From NCBI GenBank assembly GCA_002049455.2, contig KV918764.1:248001-312000 (forward strand): a DNA stretch of 64,000 nt, written 5' to 3'. Positions 42,806 to 53,879 of this stretch are shown here, in pieces. Source of the DNA: Porphyra umbilicalis. Its lineage: Eukaryota; Rhodophyta; Bangiophyceae; Bangiales; Bangiaceae. Within the stretch, counting starts at the first letter, position 1, and each line of letters begins with the position of its first letter. Both the position numbers and the translations under genes were made by a program. The notes under the pieces are model-generated. The model searched no databases. It was not told the DNA's origin and saw only the letters and a list, made by a program, of their open reading frames with translations.

Positions 42806-43468
42806 ATGCAGGCAATGGCACCCCGCACGTCTTCCGGCGGCCGTCTGCTGGCGGCGGTGGCCGCCGCGGCGGCCGTCGCCGCGATCGCTGCCGCCCTCAC
42901 AGCCACCCCCGCCACCGCAGCCACGTGCGCGGCGACTCCCCCCCCCACCCCCTTTGACGCGGCCCTCGTCGGCCAAACGTACGACCTCGCCTTTGGCCCC
43001 GACGATTGTTACCGGCCGCGGGGCAACTTGCGGATGATTGTCCGCGCCGCCGCCCTGGTCGTCACGGCCGAAGACGGCGGGCGCTTGTCGCCGCCGTGCT
43101 CGCAGGACGTCACCGCGCTGCGCTTCTTCCGCGCGTGGGCGCAGCCGTACATCAATGTCAAGCCGGGGATCAACCTCGACGGCAAGTATGATCTGCTCGA
43201 CCGCTTTGACCAGAGCTGCGACCGCATCCGCGCGCACCTCGGCGTCAAGGAGCGGCGGTACGACGTGTGGGGGGGCGCGCGCGCCGCGTTTATCCGCGAG
43301 TTTTGCCGCATCCGGTCGTTGGCGACGCAGCTGCGGGACAAGCGGTGTGTCGACCGCGGGGATGGGGGGAATTTGATTCCCGTGTTCACGCCGCGCCTCG
43401 GCACGCCGTTGGGGACACTCGTGGCGTTCCTCGACATGCTTGCCTACTCATACAACATCTCTGCCTGA
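42806..43468 (+). CDS. Small secreted or lumenal protein, 220 residues, unknown function
   Basis: An ATG at 42806 (MQAMAPRTSSGGRLLAAV) starts a protein with a strongly hydrophobic Ala/Val segment at about residues 14-35 and a likely cleavage after ATPATAA, a classical signal peptide. A second Met three codons later is an alternative start. The mature part has six cysteines (in ATCAAT, DDCYRP, PPCSQD, QSCDRI, EFCRIR, KRCVDR), consistent with three disulfides, and a charged helical centre (KYDLLDRFDQSCDRIRAHL). I know no family. The ER/secretory route or the thylakoid lumen are both possible; the lack of an obvious bipartite transit sequence favours secretion. One uninterrupted frame. Confidence 0.7.
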   Translation: MQAMAPRTSSGGRLLAAVAAAAAVAAIAAALTATPATAATCAATPPPTPFDAALVGQTYDLAFGPDDCYRPRGNLRMIVRAAALVVTAEDGGRLSPPCSQDVTALRFFRAWAQPYINVKPGINLDGKYDLLDRFDQSCDRIRAHLGVKERRYDVWGGARAAFIREFCRIRSLATQLRDKRCVDRGDGGNLIPVFTPRLGTPLGTLVAFLDMLAYSYNISA

Positions 43469-44364
43469 GCAGACGGCGAGGTGGGGGGTTGACGACGAGG
43501 GCGGGGGTGTGACAGGTCGGGTGGGGTACCTATGTGTGAGAGCCAAAAAAAAAAAAAAAAGTCCAGCTCATTTGTGTGCCCGCTCCCGTATCTGGAAGCT
43601 GCATTGGCGCACACGCGCTCGCCTAGTGGCAACGCGGCCGCGTTGCCGTCCACCGACGATGCTTTGTCTGAATTGTATTCCGCATGGGCCATGCTGCATT
43701 GCCCAAGCTTCGAGGTGTGGTGGGCGCTGGCAACAAAGCTGCCGCCAACCGTGGCGCCACAGCCGCGAACGCGACGGCGGCCGCGGGGGCGACTGCGGCG
43801 GTGCTACACGTGCTAGCCGGAATGACCGCACAACGAGGGTGGCGGCGCTGCAGAGCGGTGTGCGCGACGGCGCCACGGCGCTGCGTCCATGTCCCGCCCC
43901 GCCGTGCCCAAAACGCCACGCTCGCAGTGCGATATGAACCACCCACCGCTCCCCTACCTCTTCCTTCCTCTCCCCCCCCAGCTGCGGCGGTGGCCCCCCA
44001 ACGTCCATGACGACCGTCGGGGGCAAGGTCGGCACCCCGCCGCGGGTAGTGCGTCGGGCCGACTGCGGCGGCGGAAGTCGAGCAGCTGTGACGTGGCGGC
44101 TCACCGCGCGCAACGCGCCCCCGCCGAGACGGGTGATAGCGGAGCGGGAGGACGACGACTGCGCCACCAGACGTTGGGCTTGAAGGTTAGTCCGGCCGGC
44201 CCGAAAGAGTATGTTAGATAGAGTACATTGTCACGAGGCTCTGGCACTGCGTCGTGGCCCGTCCACCGTCGAGCGCCACCGCGGCGGGGTCCCACGCCAC
44301 GGTCGAGCATCCCTTCCCCCCCCTCCCCCCCCTGCACCTCACCCGGCACACCGTCGTGCCCACG
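43469..44364. other. No recognised gene; A16 run
   Basis: 3' flank of the secreted-protein gene and downstream side of the kinase. A pure A run lies at 43545-43560. Plus-strand 43684-43860 is Ala/Gly-rich and weakly protein-like but unsupported. Confidence 0.4.
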
Positions 44365-46581
44365 TCACCGGGGTGCCTCTGTGAGCGCAACGAGCAGCTC
44401 TTGCATGGTCGGCCGCACCGCCGGCTCTTCCCGCCAACACGCGTCGAGCAGGTCCACAATCGACGGCGGCACGCCGTCGTCGGCCTCCACCGTCAGCCGC
44501 TGGCCCGTCGACACGCGAAACATGATTTGGATGGGGCGGAGGCCCCGCCACGGCGGCCGCCCCGTGTAGATTTCCCAGAGGATGACGCCAAACGAGTAGG
44601 CGTCGGCGGCTTTGGTGTAGGTGCCCCCGGCAATCACCTCGGGCGCCATCGTCGACGGCGTGCCGACGACGCCCGCGGCGCAGGGGGCGGCCACGCCCGC
44701 CGTGCCCGACTGGACGAGCTGCGACAAGCCGAAATCCGCAATGATGAGCCGCCCGTCGTCGCGCACGAGCACGTTGCGCGCCTTGAGGTCCCCGTGCACC
44801 ATGCCGTGGGCGTGGAGGTAGTGGAGGCCGCGCGCCACGTCGAGCGCCAGCGCCCGCTTGGCAGATGCCGACAGGGGGAGCGCCAGGCCGGGGAGCAGCG
44901 CCAGCGGCGGGGAGGTGAGGCACTCGCCGCCGCCGACGGCGGCGGCGCCGCCCCCACTGTCGCCGTCAACGTCGGCCGACGACCGCCGATGCGGCTCGTG
45001 CAGCAGCTCGTGCAGCGTCCCGTGGGGGTAGTACTCTGAGATGATGCACAGCGGCGCCGGCGGCGCCACGCACGCGCCCATGTAGAGGAGGAGGTTGGGG
45101 TGACGGATTTTGGAGAGGGCGGTGACTTCGCGGAGGCACGCCGCCTCCATCTTGTTCGGCGGCAGTGGCGTGCAGCAGGGGGGGGAGATGGTGCTGCCGC
45201 CAGAGGCGCCGTCGCCCGACGGGGCGGCCGCCTCCGCGTCAGAAGCGGCGGTGGTGTCAGCGCTGCAGGCGGGGCGACCATCACGCGCGCCGGGCGCGCC
45301 GGTCGCGTCGGCCGACGTTGCTCCTGGCGGCCGTGGCGTCGGCAGCAGCGACGGCGGCCCCGCGCCCCACCAGCCGCCCACGGAGCTTGTCAATGCTGCG
45401 GAGCTGGTGCTGCTGGCACCCCGCGCGGTGCCACTGCAGCCGCCGCCGCTGCCGCAACTGCCGCCGCCGCCGCCGTCGCTGCCCGCATCGTCCCGACCGC
45501 CGCCATTGGCTGCCGGCTCGCACGGGCCACCGCCCCCCCCGGCGCCACCGCCGCCAGTACCATTGTCACAGCCAGCGCCGCACGTGGCGCCCCCCCCCCC
45601 CCTCCCCCCCCCCTCCCCGCTCAGATCCACCCCCCCCGTGGACCCCACCGTCGTGCCGCACCACGACGTGGCCGTCGTCTCCCCCACGGCGGTGCCGCTG
45701 CCGCCGTCGTCGAGCGTCCCCCCCCCCCCCCCCACACTGACGGCACCGCCGACGCGAGCGTCGTGCCGTCAGACCCCCGCCGGTGGTCGTGGAACACCTT
45801 GATCGCAACCGGCATCATGAGCCACGTGCCCTTCCACACGGTCGCGTACGCGCCGCGCCCGATCGCCGCCTCAAACGACAGGTCCGCGTGGTCGACGCGG
45901 AAGGCGGTGATTTGGGAGAGCGAGTCGGACCGCCGCGCGGGCTCGTCAATGGGGGCGGCATCGGCGGCGGCGGCGGCGGCGGGGGGGGGGGGGCGCCCTC
46001 ACCGCCGCCGCTGCCGCCGCTGTGGTCGCTGCTGCTGCTGCTGCTGCCGCCGCCGCCGCCGCTGTCGTTGCCGCCGCGCTCGTCGCCCGAGCCGCCGTCA
46101 CTGCCGACGACCGCTTCGGTCGAGGTGGTTGGCAGGGAGCGCGCGACGGCCGCCGCGGGGGCACCCCCGTCACCCGCCCCCGCCCCGACCGCGCGCCCGT
46201 CGCCGCCGGGCCGCCGGCGCCAACAAGCGTGTGCCACGCGTTGAGCGCGTCGTCGACGCGGCCGTCCCCCGTGTCATCCCCCCCGCCGTCGCGCCCGCCG
46301 TCGATGCGGGCACCCTCCTCCTCCACGTCGCCAGCCGCCGACTCGGACGGCACGGGCAAGCACGGGAGGGAGGTGGACGGCAGCGGCGGCCGGCGGCTGC
46401 CGCGGCCACCACCCTTGGTGCCCGCAGCGCCGCCCGGCCGCCGCGGCGGCCGCGGGCGGGGTGGCGCCGGCGGTGGCGCCGTCGCCACCGCCGGCGATCC
46501 GTCGCCGGCGGCTCGTGGCGGGGGCGGCGGCGGCGGCGGCGGCGGCCGCGGCTGCGGCCGCGGCTGCGGCCGCGGCGCCAC
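44365..46581 (-). CDS. TKL/RAF-like protein kinase, N-terminal extent uncertain
   Basis: The catalytic domain is complete. The Gly loop reads FEAAIGRGAYATVWKGTW near 45880-45830 with the beta-3 lysine in VAIKVF. The helix-C glutamate is in CLREVTALSKIRHPN, followed by LLLYMGACV. The catalytic loop is HGDLKARNVL, the metal motif ADFGLS, the activation end TMAPEV, and RPTMQELL closes the domain. HGDLKxxN and the RHPNxxLxMGA motif point to the TKL/RAF-like group, Ser/Thr kinases of signalling. A low-complexity insert of roughly 170-190 residues separates beta-3 from helix C, unusual, and could be an intron. The frame changes at the C run 45720-45732, probably a homopolymer length error, and again in the Ser/Gly-rich N-terminal part. 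The start codon is not fixed; coding may extend beyond 46581. Confidence 0.8.
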
Positions 46582-48861
46582 GCCCTTGGCGGCGGTGGCG
46601 TCAGCAGCGGCGGGGGTGGAGGTGGCGGCTGACGCGCCGCCGGGGCGGCCGGCGCGCCCATCCGGGCGGCTCGGCGGTCGAGCCGCAGACCCCCCCGACC
46701 CGTCCGACGTGCAGCGGGACGTGTCGTCAGCGTCGGCGGTCCACCCGCCCGCCGCGCCCGCCGTCGGGCGCCGCAGGTCACCGCCGACTCCCCCCCCGCC
46801 ACGAGCGCCACCCCCTCACCACCAGCACCAGCACCACCACCACCACCACCAGCACCCCCGTACACGGCACCATCCCCCCCCCCCCCCGCCCCCCCCGCCC
46901 CCCCCCACCCCCGCCAATGCGGAAAAACCGCTGCCGCACCGGGGCGGTTACGCTGCGGCTGACGACGCCCCGGGGCGTTGCGCAGCTGGCGTAGAGGCGC
47001 GCCGCGCCGTCGGCCGACGCGCCCGGCGCGTCGGCGGCGGCACTGGCGGCGGCGGCGGCGGCGGCGGCGGCGGTTGCGAGCGCCACCCCGCCGAGCGGGC
47101 CGACGCTGCCGCGGCGCGCCGTCGCGGGCGCGGCGGCCGCAGCCGCCGGCGGGGGGGGGGGCGTCCGCGCCGGGGACACGGGGCGCCGCCATGGCGACAG
47201 GGCGCCGCCGTTGGGGGCGGGGGGGGGGCAGGTGCCAACGGGGGGGGTTGGTGGGGGGGAAGGGAGGGGGGAGGGGCGCGGAGAGAGCGGCCGCCCCCGA
47301 CAAGGGGCGCACCGGCAGCGGCGGGGCCCGGGATCCAATGGGGCACACCCGTCGAGGCGGCCGTCGGGGACGGGGGGGGGGGAGACGCCGCCACCGCCAC
47401 CACCCCCACCACCGCCGCCGCCGCCGCCCCCGCCGCCGCGCCGCCCCACCGCCACCGCCAATGCACGCGGCGCCGGCGCCGGCGCCGGTGCCGCCGCGGC
47501 ACGCGTGGCAGCCCGCCGCGCACGCGGTCGGGCGGGGGGACGCTGCGCACGCGCCGGCAGCGCCAATGCTGCCGCGGCGATGCACGTGCCGGGGGGGGAG
47601 GGACCGTCGGGGGCGGGACCGGCCGGCCGCCCGCCCGGCCCCCCTCCACCGCCGGTCGGTCGCGCACGGGGTGCCCCCCGATTGGCGCGCCACCGCGCGT
47701 GGCGCGCGCCCGCGTCGGTCTCGGGACGGTCGGTCGGTGCGGCGATGGGAAGGGGGGGGGGGGGGTGGGTGGCGCCCGTCGCACGCGCGACGCGGCGCCC
47801 GCGACGCGTCCCGCCGCCCCCCGCGGCGGGTAGCTCAGCCATCATAGCTGCGGTTGCGTGCGGCCCGCCGGGGGGGCCATGATGGCCCCCCGGCCGGCCG
47901 CACGCAACCGCAGGCGGCGCGGCGGCCCCCGTGCCGGGTGGGGGGCCCCCCCGGCCGGCCGCACGCAACCGCAGGCGCCGCGGCGGCCGGCCGAGACGGC
48001 GGCGGGGCGGCGGGCCGCGGCGTCAAGCCGCCGCGCGGTCGGCGGCCGGGCGCGGCGGCGGGGGGGCAGCCGCCGCCCGGGCGGCGCGTGGCCCGATTGG
48101 CGGGCGGGGTGCGGGGGGACGGCGCCGGTCGGCGCGCCCGCGCGGTGACCGCGCGGGCGCCAGACCGGCCGGCCGGGACGCTGCCGACGGCCGCCCCGTC
48201 CCGACGCGTGGCGCGTGGTGGCGGGGGGGGGGGGGGGGGGGGGGCACGCCGAGGGATGGATCAGCGCGTCACGCACGTGCGGGGTGTGGCCGGGGGGCGC
48301 TCGTGAGCCCCCACCGGTGCCGGTGCTGACCGTCGACGGGGCGGTCTTGGGGGTGGGGCGGGCAGAGCCGCCGCGCGCGACAGTGGACTCGCCGCTCGAC
48401 GGGGAGGGTGGGTGGTGACCGCGGACACCCGCCGGGAGGGGTGGTCCTTGTGGTCTGTCGCGAGCTCCTTGGATACTACCGCAAAGTGCTGGCCGCGTGC
48501 CAAGCTGGTGCGCCCGACTCGCGCTCGTCCGCTGCAAGCGCAGCCGTGTTGTGTGCCAGGAGGCGAGCCAGCTGGTGCTGCCGCGTGCCGCGCCCGACGC
48601 CCAAGGACCGTCAGCACCAACAACCGCCTACGCCGATGCATGGACGCCATTGAACACTGCACGGCGTGCGCCAGAGACGCAGAGAGTGGACGTACGGCGG
48701 TCAACACTGTGTTTGCGGCAGGTCCAGGAGGGCTCAGCGAGCTCCTGGTCAACACAGAGTCACGCCAACAGAAAACGACAAGAGATACAGTCAAGAGACA
48801 CCCCACTATGTACAAGACTACCACTCACCAGCCACCCACACAAACTCAAACACCGTACGTC
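46582..48861. other. Very G/C-rich stretch, possible kinase 5' part, no other gene
   Basis: All frames are Arg/Pro/Gly/Ala-rich because of G/C runs, so open frames of hundreds of codons here are not evidence of genes. The minus strand up to about 46750 reads plausibly as kinase N-terminus (CTSDGSGGSAARP). The palindrome at 47848-47913 is the clearest structure. 48420-48860 is 3' flank of H2B. Confidence 0.45.
47848..47974. repeat. 66-bp palindrome plus a further direct copy of its arm
   Basis: CTGCGGTTGCGTGCGGCC at 47848-47865 is the exact complement of 47896-47913. The interior is itself nearly self-complementary around GGCCATGATGGCC. The arm recurs in direct orientation at 47957-47974. It would form a very stable hairpin. 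Confidence 0.75.
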
Positions 48862-49248
48862 CTAGGCGCTTGAGTACTTGGTGACCGCCTTGGTGCCCTC
48901 CGACACGGCGTGCTTGGCGAGCTCGCCCGGCAGGATGAGTCGCACGGCCGTCTGGATCTCGCGGCTGGTCAGCGTCTTGCTCTTGTTGTACGCACTGAGC
49001 TTGGACGCCTCGGCGGCGAGGCGCTCAAAGAGGTCGGTGACAAACGAGTTCATGATGCTCATGGCCTTGCTCGAAATGCCCGTGTCGGGGTGCACCTGCT
49101 TGACGACCTTGTAGATGTAGATGGAGTAGGACTCGGAGCGCTTCTTGGTGCGCTTCTTCTTGTCCTTTCCGTCCTTGTTGGCGGCGGCCACGCCCTTCTT
49201 GGCGACCTTCTTCTCCGCCATGGGGACGGACTTGCCCTTGGGCGTCAT
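48862..49248 (-). CDS. H2B: Histone H2B
   Basis: The gene encodes 128 residues from an ATG at 49246-49248 ([19 protein letters not shown]). H2B pairs with H2A in the nucleosome core. A Lys-rich N-terminal tail is followed by the histone fold: [37 protein letters not shown], then [20 protein letters not shown] and the classical C-terminus [12 protein letters not shown]. Length and all core motifs are normal. It is divergently arranged with H2A, sharing the 612-bp region 49249-49860. One uninterrupted frame; no intron. Confidence 0.97.
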   Translation of the reverse strand: MTPKGKSVPMAEKKVAKKGVAAANKDGKDKKKRTKKRSESYSIYIYKVVKQVHPDTGISSKAMSIMNSFVTDLFERLAAEASKLSAYNKSKTLTSREIQTAVRLILPGELAKHAVSEGTKAVTKYSSA

Positions 49249-49860
49249 GGGGGCGGGGGGGGGCGGCGGCGACGACGAGGAGGGGGGTGAGCGGGGGGAG
49301 GGAAGGGGAGGGAGCGGGGCGGCGGGGAAGGTGAACGACGGTAACGGTGGTGGACGTGAGATGTGGGTTGCCTGGGAAGGTGGTGTTGACAGACCCGCGG
49401 CCAAAGCCGGCCTTGATAAAGAAGAGCCATTCACAGAAAGGCGGGCAGACGAACGGCGCCGCGCCTGCGGTGGGTCCGAGCCCCGGATTGTAACGGATGC
49501 AATTGATTGGTGGATCCATCATGGTCGCACATGGTTCCGACTGACGTTTCGGATGGCCTTGCGACGTCTTCCTCAATCTACGCTTTCATTGGCTGATCCA
49601 TATGGACAGGGGCCCAGATGTTTGCCGGCTGGGCGGTTTGACTCGGCGGCAGCGCGCCACCCTGTCAGTGCGGTGCGCACATGAGGGCGCCTTCAAAGGG
49701 GCGAGCGCCGACGCCTCGCCCTGAGCCTCTGGTCTTCCCACCCCACCGCCTCACCACCTTCCCCAACATCCGCCGCCCTCACGTCACCCGCCCTTCCCCC
49801 TCCCCTTCACCGACCCTCTGCCGCCTGCACGCCCCCCCCTCCCCCCGCCTCCCCGCAGCC
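49249..49860. promoter_or_regulatory. Shared divergent promoter of H2B and H2A
   Basis: This 612-bp space separates two histone genes pointing away from each other. Inverted CCAAT boxes (ATTGG) lie at 49506-49510 and 49588-49592, near the middle, where AT content rises. A bidirectional histone promoter active in S phase is the expected arrangement; a TATA box is not clear. Confidence 0.65.
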
Positions 49861-50253
49861 ATGTCTCCCAAGCCGGGCGCCGGCGCCGCCAAGGCCAAGT
49901 CCCAGACGCGGTCCGCCAAGGCCGGCCTGCAGTTCCCCGTCGGCCGCATCCACCGCTTCCTCAAGTCGGGCGGCTACTCGGACCGCATCGGCGCCGGCGC
50001 GCCCGTCTACCTCGCGGCGGTCATGGAGTACCTGACGGCGGAGGTGGTCGAGTTGGCGGGCAACGCCGCGCGCGACAACAAGAAGACCCGCATCGTGCCG
50101 CGCCACATCCAGCTGGCCGTGCGCAACGACGATGAGCTGCACAAGCTGCTCGGCAAGGTGACGATTGCATCGGGGGGCGTGCTGCCCTTCATCCACAAGG
50201 ACCTGCTGCCCAAGGTCAAGGGGAAGAAGGGGGAGCAGAGCCAGGAGATTTGA
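49861..50253 (+). CDS. H2A: Histone H2A with H2A.X-type SQ tail
   Basis: The gene encodes 130 residues from the ATG at 49861 ([20 protein letters not shown]). Core motifs are complete: [40 protein letters not shown], the [20 protein letters not shown] segment and [14 protein letters not shown]. The C-terminus ends KGEQSQEI, which fits the SQ-acidic-hydrophobic motif phosphorylated in H2A.X after DNA breaks. The variant therefore probably serves as H2A.X; in some protists the SQ form is the only bulk H2A. It shares a promoter with H2B. No intron. Confidence 0.96.
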   Translation: MSPKPGAGAAKAKSQTRSAKAGLQFPVGRIHRFLKSGGYSDRIGAGAPVYLAAVMEYLTAEVVELAGNAARDNKKTRIVPRHIQLAVRNDDELHKLLGKVTIASGGVLPFIHKDLLPKVKGKKGEQSQEI

Positions 50254-51620
50254 GGCGCGCCGTGCGCGCCGTGCGCGTCGTTGGACGTGTCCACCTCCAT
50301 TGGTTTGTGTTTATCCTTGGTTTGCCCGCGCGCGGCCTGCGCCTGTACAGAGAAGATGACTATGTTTTATGCTCGAGCCCCACATCTCGACATGCTATTG
50401 CTCGCCCACAGCGTGACACTCTGTTGGTGGTCCGGTCAAGGTGCTCGTCGCCAGCGTCTGAAGGGACGGGTTTGATGTGGAAGCTGCATCTCGCGGCCGG
50501 CAAACCTCGCAGTCCAAGGAGAGCACCTGTGCAGATTGACAGCGCCGTCCGACCACCTCAGGCCGGCAATGGCGGTGACACGGCGTGCCCCGCCTCCCGC
50601 CACGGTGAACGACTGCCGCCGGCGACGCGCCAGGTGACGAGAAAGGCGTCCGCCATGTCGTCGATACCAGCGACCACCGGCGGTCGTTGGCAGCGTGCCA
50701 GCGACCGCATGGTACTCGGCTTGCCGATTCGGGTGCACCCGGCGGCGGCGCCTGCATCGGCGCTCGGCCGGCGGCGGTCTGGGGCGGCAGCGGCAGCGGC
50801 AGCGCCGCATCGGCCACCTCCCCATAGCCAGTCGCGGACGGCGGGAACCCTCGTCCACAAAAACGGTGCTAACCAGAGTCAAGCCATTCATCTGTGTACG
50901 TACGGTCAGGCGCAAGCAGAGGGAGACGGTGCGGCCCTGCAGCCGTGACCGATGCCAACACCCACCGGCACTCGACCTCGTCCGCAGAATGGCGCAAGGC
51001 CGTCTGCTGGTGTCGTTCAAGTACGAGAAGAGTACAGTCTTTCTCCAATGCTGGGCACCCTTTGTGGCATAAAAGTAGCCTCGGTTCTTCGTGCAGAAGC
51101 AAGTCCCTCACGGCACCGCAAAGCTGTCCTGTTAAATACTAGGTACCGTGCCAAAGAAAGGACGTCACAGCAATGGAGAAAATACTGTACAGTCTGTTCA
51201 CCGACTGTCACCAGGAAATTTTCCACACATCGTTGACGTTGACCAATGGATGGCCGCGTCCCCGTTGTATAATAAAAAATACATGCCTTGTCACGCACTG
51301 CGCCTCGTCATCGAGAGAGGGATCCCCCACCCTGGTCTGGATCCCCCACCCTCCCGGGTGGTCTGGTGTATGACTTGGCGCGTTTCTCCCGGGTCGATCG
51401 CTATTGCACGCGCCTCGTTGCATCCCCGCCCCCCCGCCCATGGCGTCGTGGCCGCACCGCCCCCCCCCCCCCCGCTGAGTCGGTGGTCCCCCCCGTCAAC
51501 GCCAGCAACCGACCACCACCGGCGTGCTCACGCGGGCACGGCCGCCGTCGGTCTGCGCCCGACCCCGCCACCCCGCCCGCCGCCGCCGCCGCCGCCGCCG
51601 CCCCCACCCCCCCGGCCGTC
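50254..51620. other. No recognised gene
   Basis: Between H2A and the copine gene. 50254-50400 is the H2A 3' region. The rest is mixed sequence with short frames only; 51430-51620 becomes C-rich in front of the copine start. Confidence 0.5.
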
Positions 51621-53700
51621 ATGGCGAACCCCCCCCCCCCCCCCCCCCACCTCGGGCTACACGCGGCTGCACCTAACCGTCTCCGCCGCCGGCCTCGCCG
51701 GCGCCGACGGCGTCACCCCCCCCGACGCCTTTGCCGCCGTCTACCTCTGCCCCGCGGGCGGCGGCGGCTGGGCGCCGCTCGGCTCGACCGACGTGGTCGA
51801 CGGCGACGGGTCGCCCGCGTGGGCGACCCGCTTTGACGCGCCCTACGAGTTTGGCGCGCCGGGCGCGGTCCGCATCGTTGTGTATGACGCGGCGGCGGGG
51901 CGTGACGCGGGGGGGGGGGGGGGGGGGGAGGGGGGGGGGGCCCACCCCCGGCGCTCCTCGGCGTTGCCGACACGTCCCTCGGCGCGGCGGTGACGGCACG
52001 GGAGCGGACCGTGACCGTCTTTTTGTCGCACGCGGGCGCGCCGGCGGGGGGGGGGGACCTCGGCAGCGTCACCCTGCGGGTCGCGCAGGTGGAGGAGGCG
52101 CGGCAGCACGTGACGCTGCGGTTGGCGGTCTCACACCTGCGTGGGGGGGGGGGGGGGGGGTGGGGGGACGCGCCTGGGGGGGGGGGCCCGCCGGCACCGG
52201 CGACGGCGGCGGCACCGGGGGCGTCGGCCGTGCCGTCGACGCGCTCCGCCCGGGGCATCCGCAGCAGCTCCCTCGGGGGCCTCCTCAACCGTCGGCTTGG
52301 GGCCCCCGCCCCAGGCGGCCCCCCCGGTCCGCGTCGGTGCCGACCCCCCCCCCCCCCCGCCCCCCTCCGCCCGTGGTCACGCTCGAGCGCGCCACCCCCC
52401 ACCCGCCGGCGGCGGCGCCACAACGTGGACGCCCGTCGCCGCCCCCGCCCACACCGTCACCGCCTACACCGACGACGGCCGCGGCGCGCCCTGCGCGCCG
52501 CTGCGCGTGCCCGTGCTGTCCCTCACCGCCGCCCCCGCCGGCAGTGTCGCCGCCGCCCCGTCGACGCGCCACGCGCTCCTGCGGCTGGCCGTCTACTCGG
52601 GGGCGGGGACCGCCGGCGCGCCCGCCGGGTCGCCCGCCGACCTGTCGGCGGCGACGCGCCTCGGGGTCGTCGAGACGACGTGGCCGGCGCTGCGGGGGGT
52701 GGCGGCCGACACCCCACTCCGCGCGTCGCCGGCGGGGGTGGTGACCGTGGGGGGTGTCACCGTCGACGCGGCGCCGTCGCTCCTCGACTGGCTAACCGAC
52801 GGGGTGCTCGACGTGTCGCTCGTCGCCGCCGTGGATTGGACGGTGGCGAATGGGCCGCCGGGCGGCGCCGCGTCGCTCCACCGCCTGCCGTCGCCGCTGC
52901 CGCCGGCGGGGGCGCCGGCGGGGCACGCGCCCCCCGCCAACGTGTACGAGGCGGTGCTCGCGCACGTGGCGTCGACGCTCGCGCCGTACGGGTCGTCGGC
53001 GGCGGTGGCGGCGTACGGGTTTGGGGCGGCGCTCCCGCCCGACGGGCGCGTCTCCCACTGCTTTACGCTCTCGGGGGCGGCGGTGAGTCCGCTGGTCGAC
53101 GGCGCCGCCGGCCTCTGCGCCGCCTACCGCACGGCGGCGGGGGCGGTGACGTTTGCGGGGCCCCCGGTCCTCGCCGAGGTGCTCGACACGGCGGGCGCCG
53201 TCGCGTCGCGGCGCGCGTCGGCGAGCAGCGCGGCCGGCGCGCACGCCAGCGGCGGCGGCAGCGGCGGTGGCGGCGGCGGTGGGGGTGGCGTCGGTGGCAC
53301 CCGCTCCCTCGCCTACACCGTCCTCACGGTCGTGCTGGCGGCCCCCCCCGAGGATTTGCAGGCGGTCAAGGCGGCGCTGCTGCGGCTGGCCACCCTGCCC
53401 CTGTCGGTCGTCCTCGTTGGCGTTGGGGGCGGCGGCCCCGCCTGGGACGCCTTTTGCCGCGAGTTGGACGACGGCTCCCGCCGGCCGCTGCTGCACGGCA
53501 ACGTGCGCGCGGTGCGGCGGGCGGTGGCGGTGGTGCGGGTGGGGGACTTTGGGGGGGGGGGGAGGGGGGGGGGGGGGGGGGACGCGGCGGCGGCCGCCGC
53601 CGCGGCGGCGCTCAACCAGCTGCCGGCGCAGATTGGGGAGTACTGCGCGCTCAATGGGGTGCCGCCGCCGCCCTCGTTTCCGCTGTTTGGGGGGGGGTGA
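51621..53700 (+). CDS. Copine-like protein (C2 domains plus vWA domain), frame changes at G/C runs
   Basis: The ATG at 51621 (MANPPPPP) precedes a C run, after which the first C2 domain follows (TRLHLTVSAAGLAGADG, FAAVYLCPAGGGGWAPLGS, IVVYDAAAG). A second C2 begins near 51990 (TVTVFLSHAGAP, LGSVTLRVAQVEEARQHVTL). The vWA/copine domain runs from about 52800: VSLVAAVDWTVANGPPGG, NVYEAVLAHVASTLAPYG, AAYGFGAALPPDGRVSHCF, and a C-terminal part ending at the TGA 53698-53700. Copines bind membrane phospholipid in response to calcium and recruit partners through vWA. Frame changes fall in the C run 51630-51647, the G run 51911-51940 and C-rich 52340-52370, which looks like length errors rather than decay. 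The metal site reads DWTVA where copines have DFTAS, so the last Ser is Ala. Confidence 0.8.
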
Positions 53701-53879
53701 GGGGGGGGGCGCGGCGGGGGGACACGCGGCGGCGGGGGGGCGTGGCAGAGGTTGGGGGGGGGGTGGGGGGGGGGGTGGCAGGCCGCACCCCGTAAACAGT
53801 TGCTTGCCTTGCCCCGCGGCCGCACCGCTCACCCACGCGCCTGTGCGTGCGTCGGGCTGCGCGACCCCCCCCCCGGTCA

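Noticed and set aside
46022-47847. Open frames of several hundred codons on both strands
   Set aside because: They are Arg/Pro/Gly/Ala-only translations caused by extreme G/C bias and lack any ordered protein block.
47826-47880. tRNA suggested by GGGTAGCTCAG
   Set aside because: It is only a D-arm-like string; no T-arm or acceptor follows, and the sequence is part of the palindrome region.
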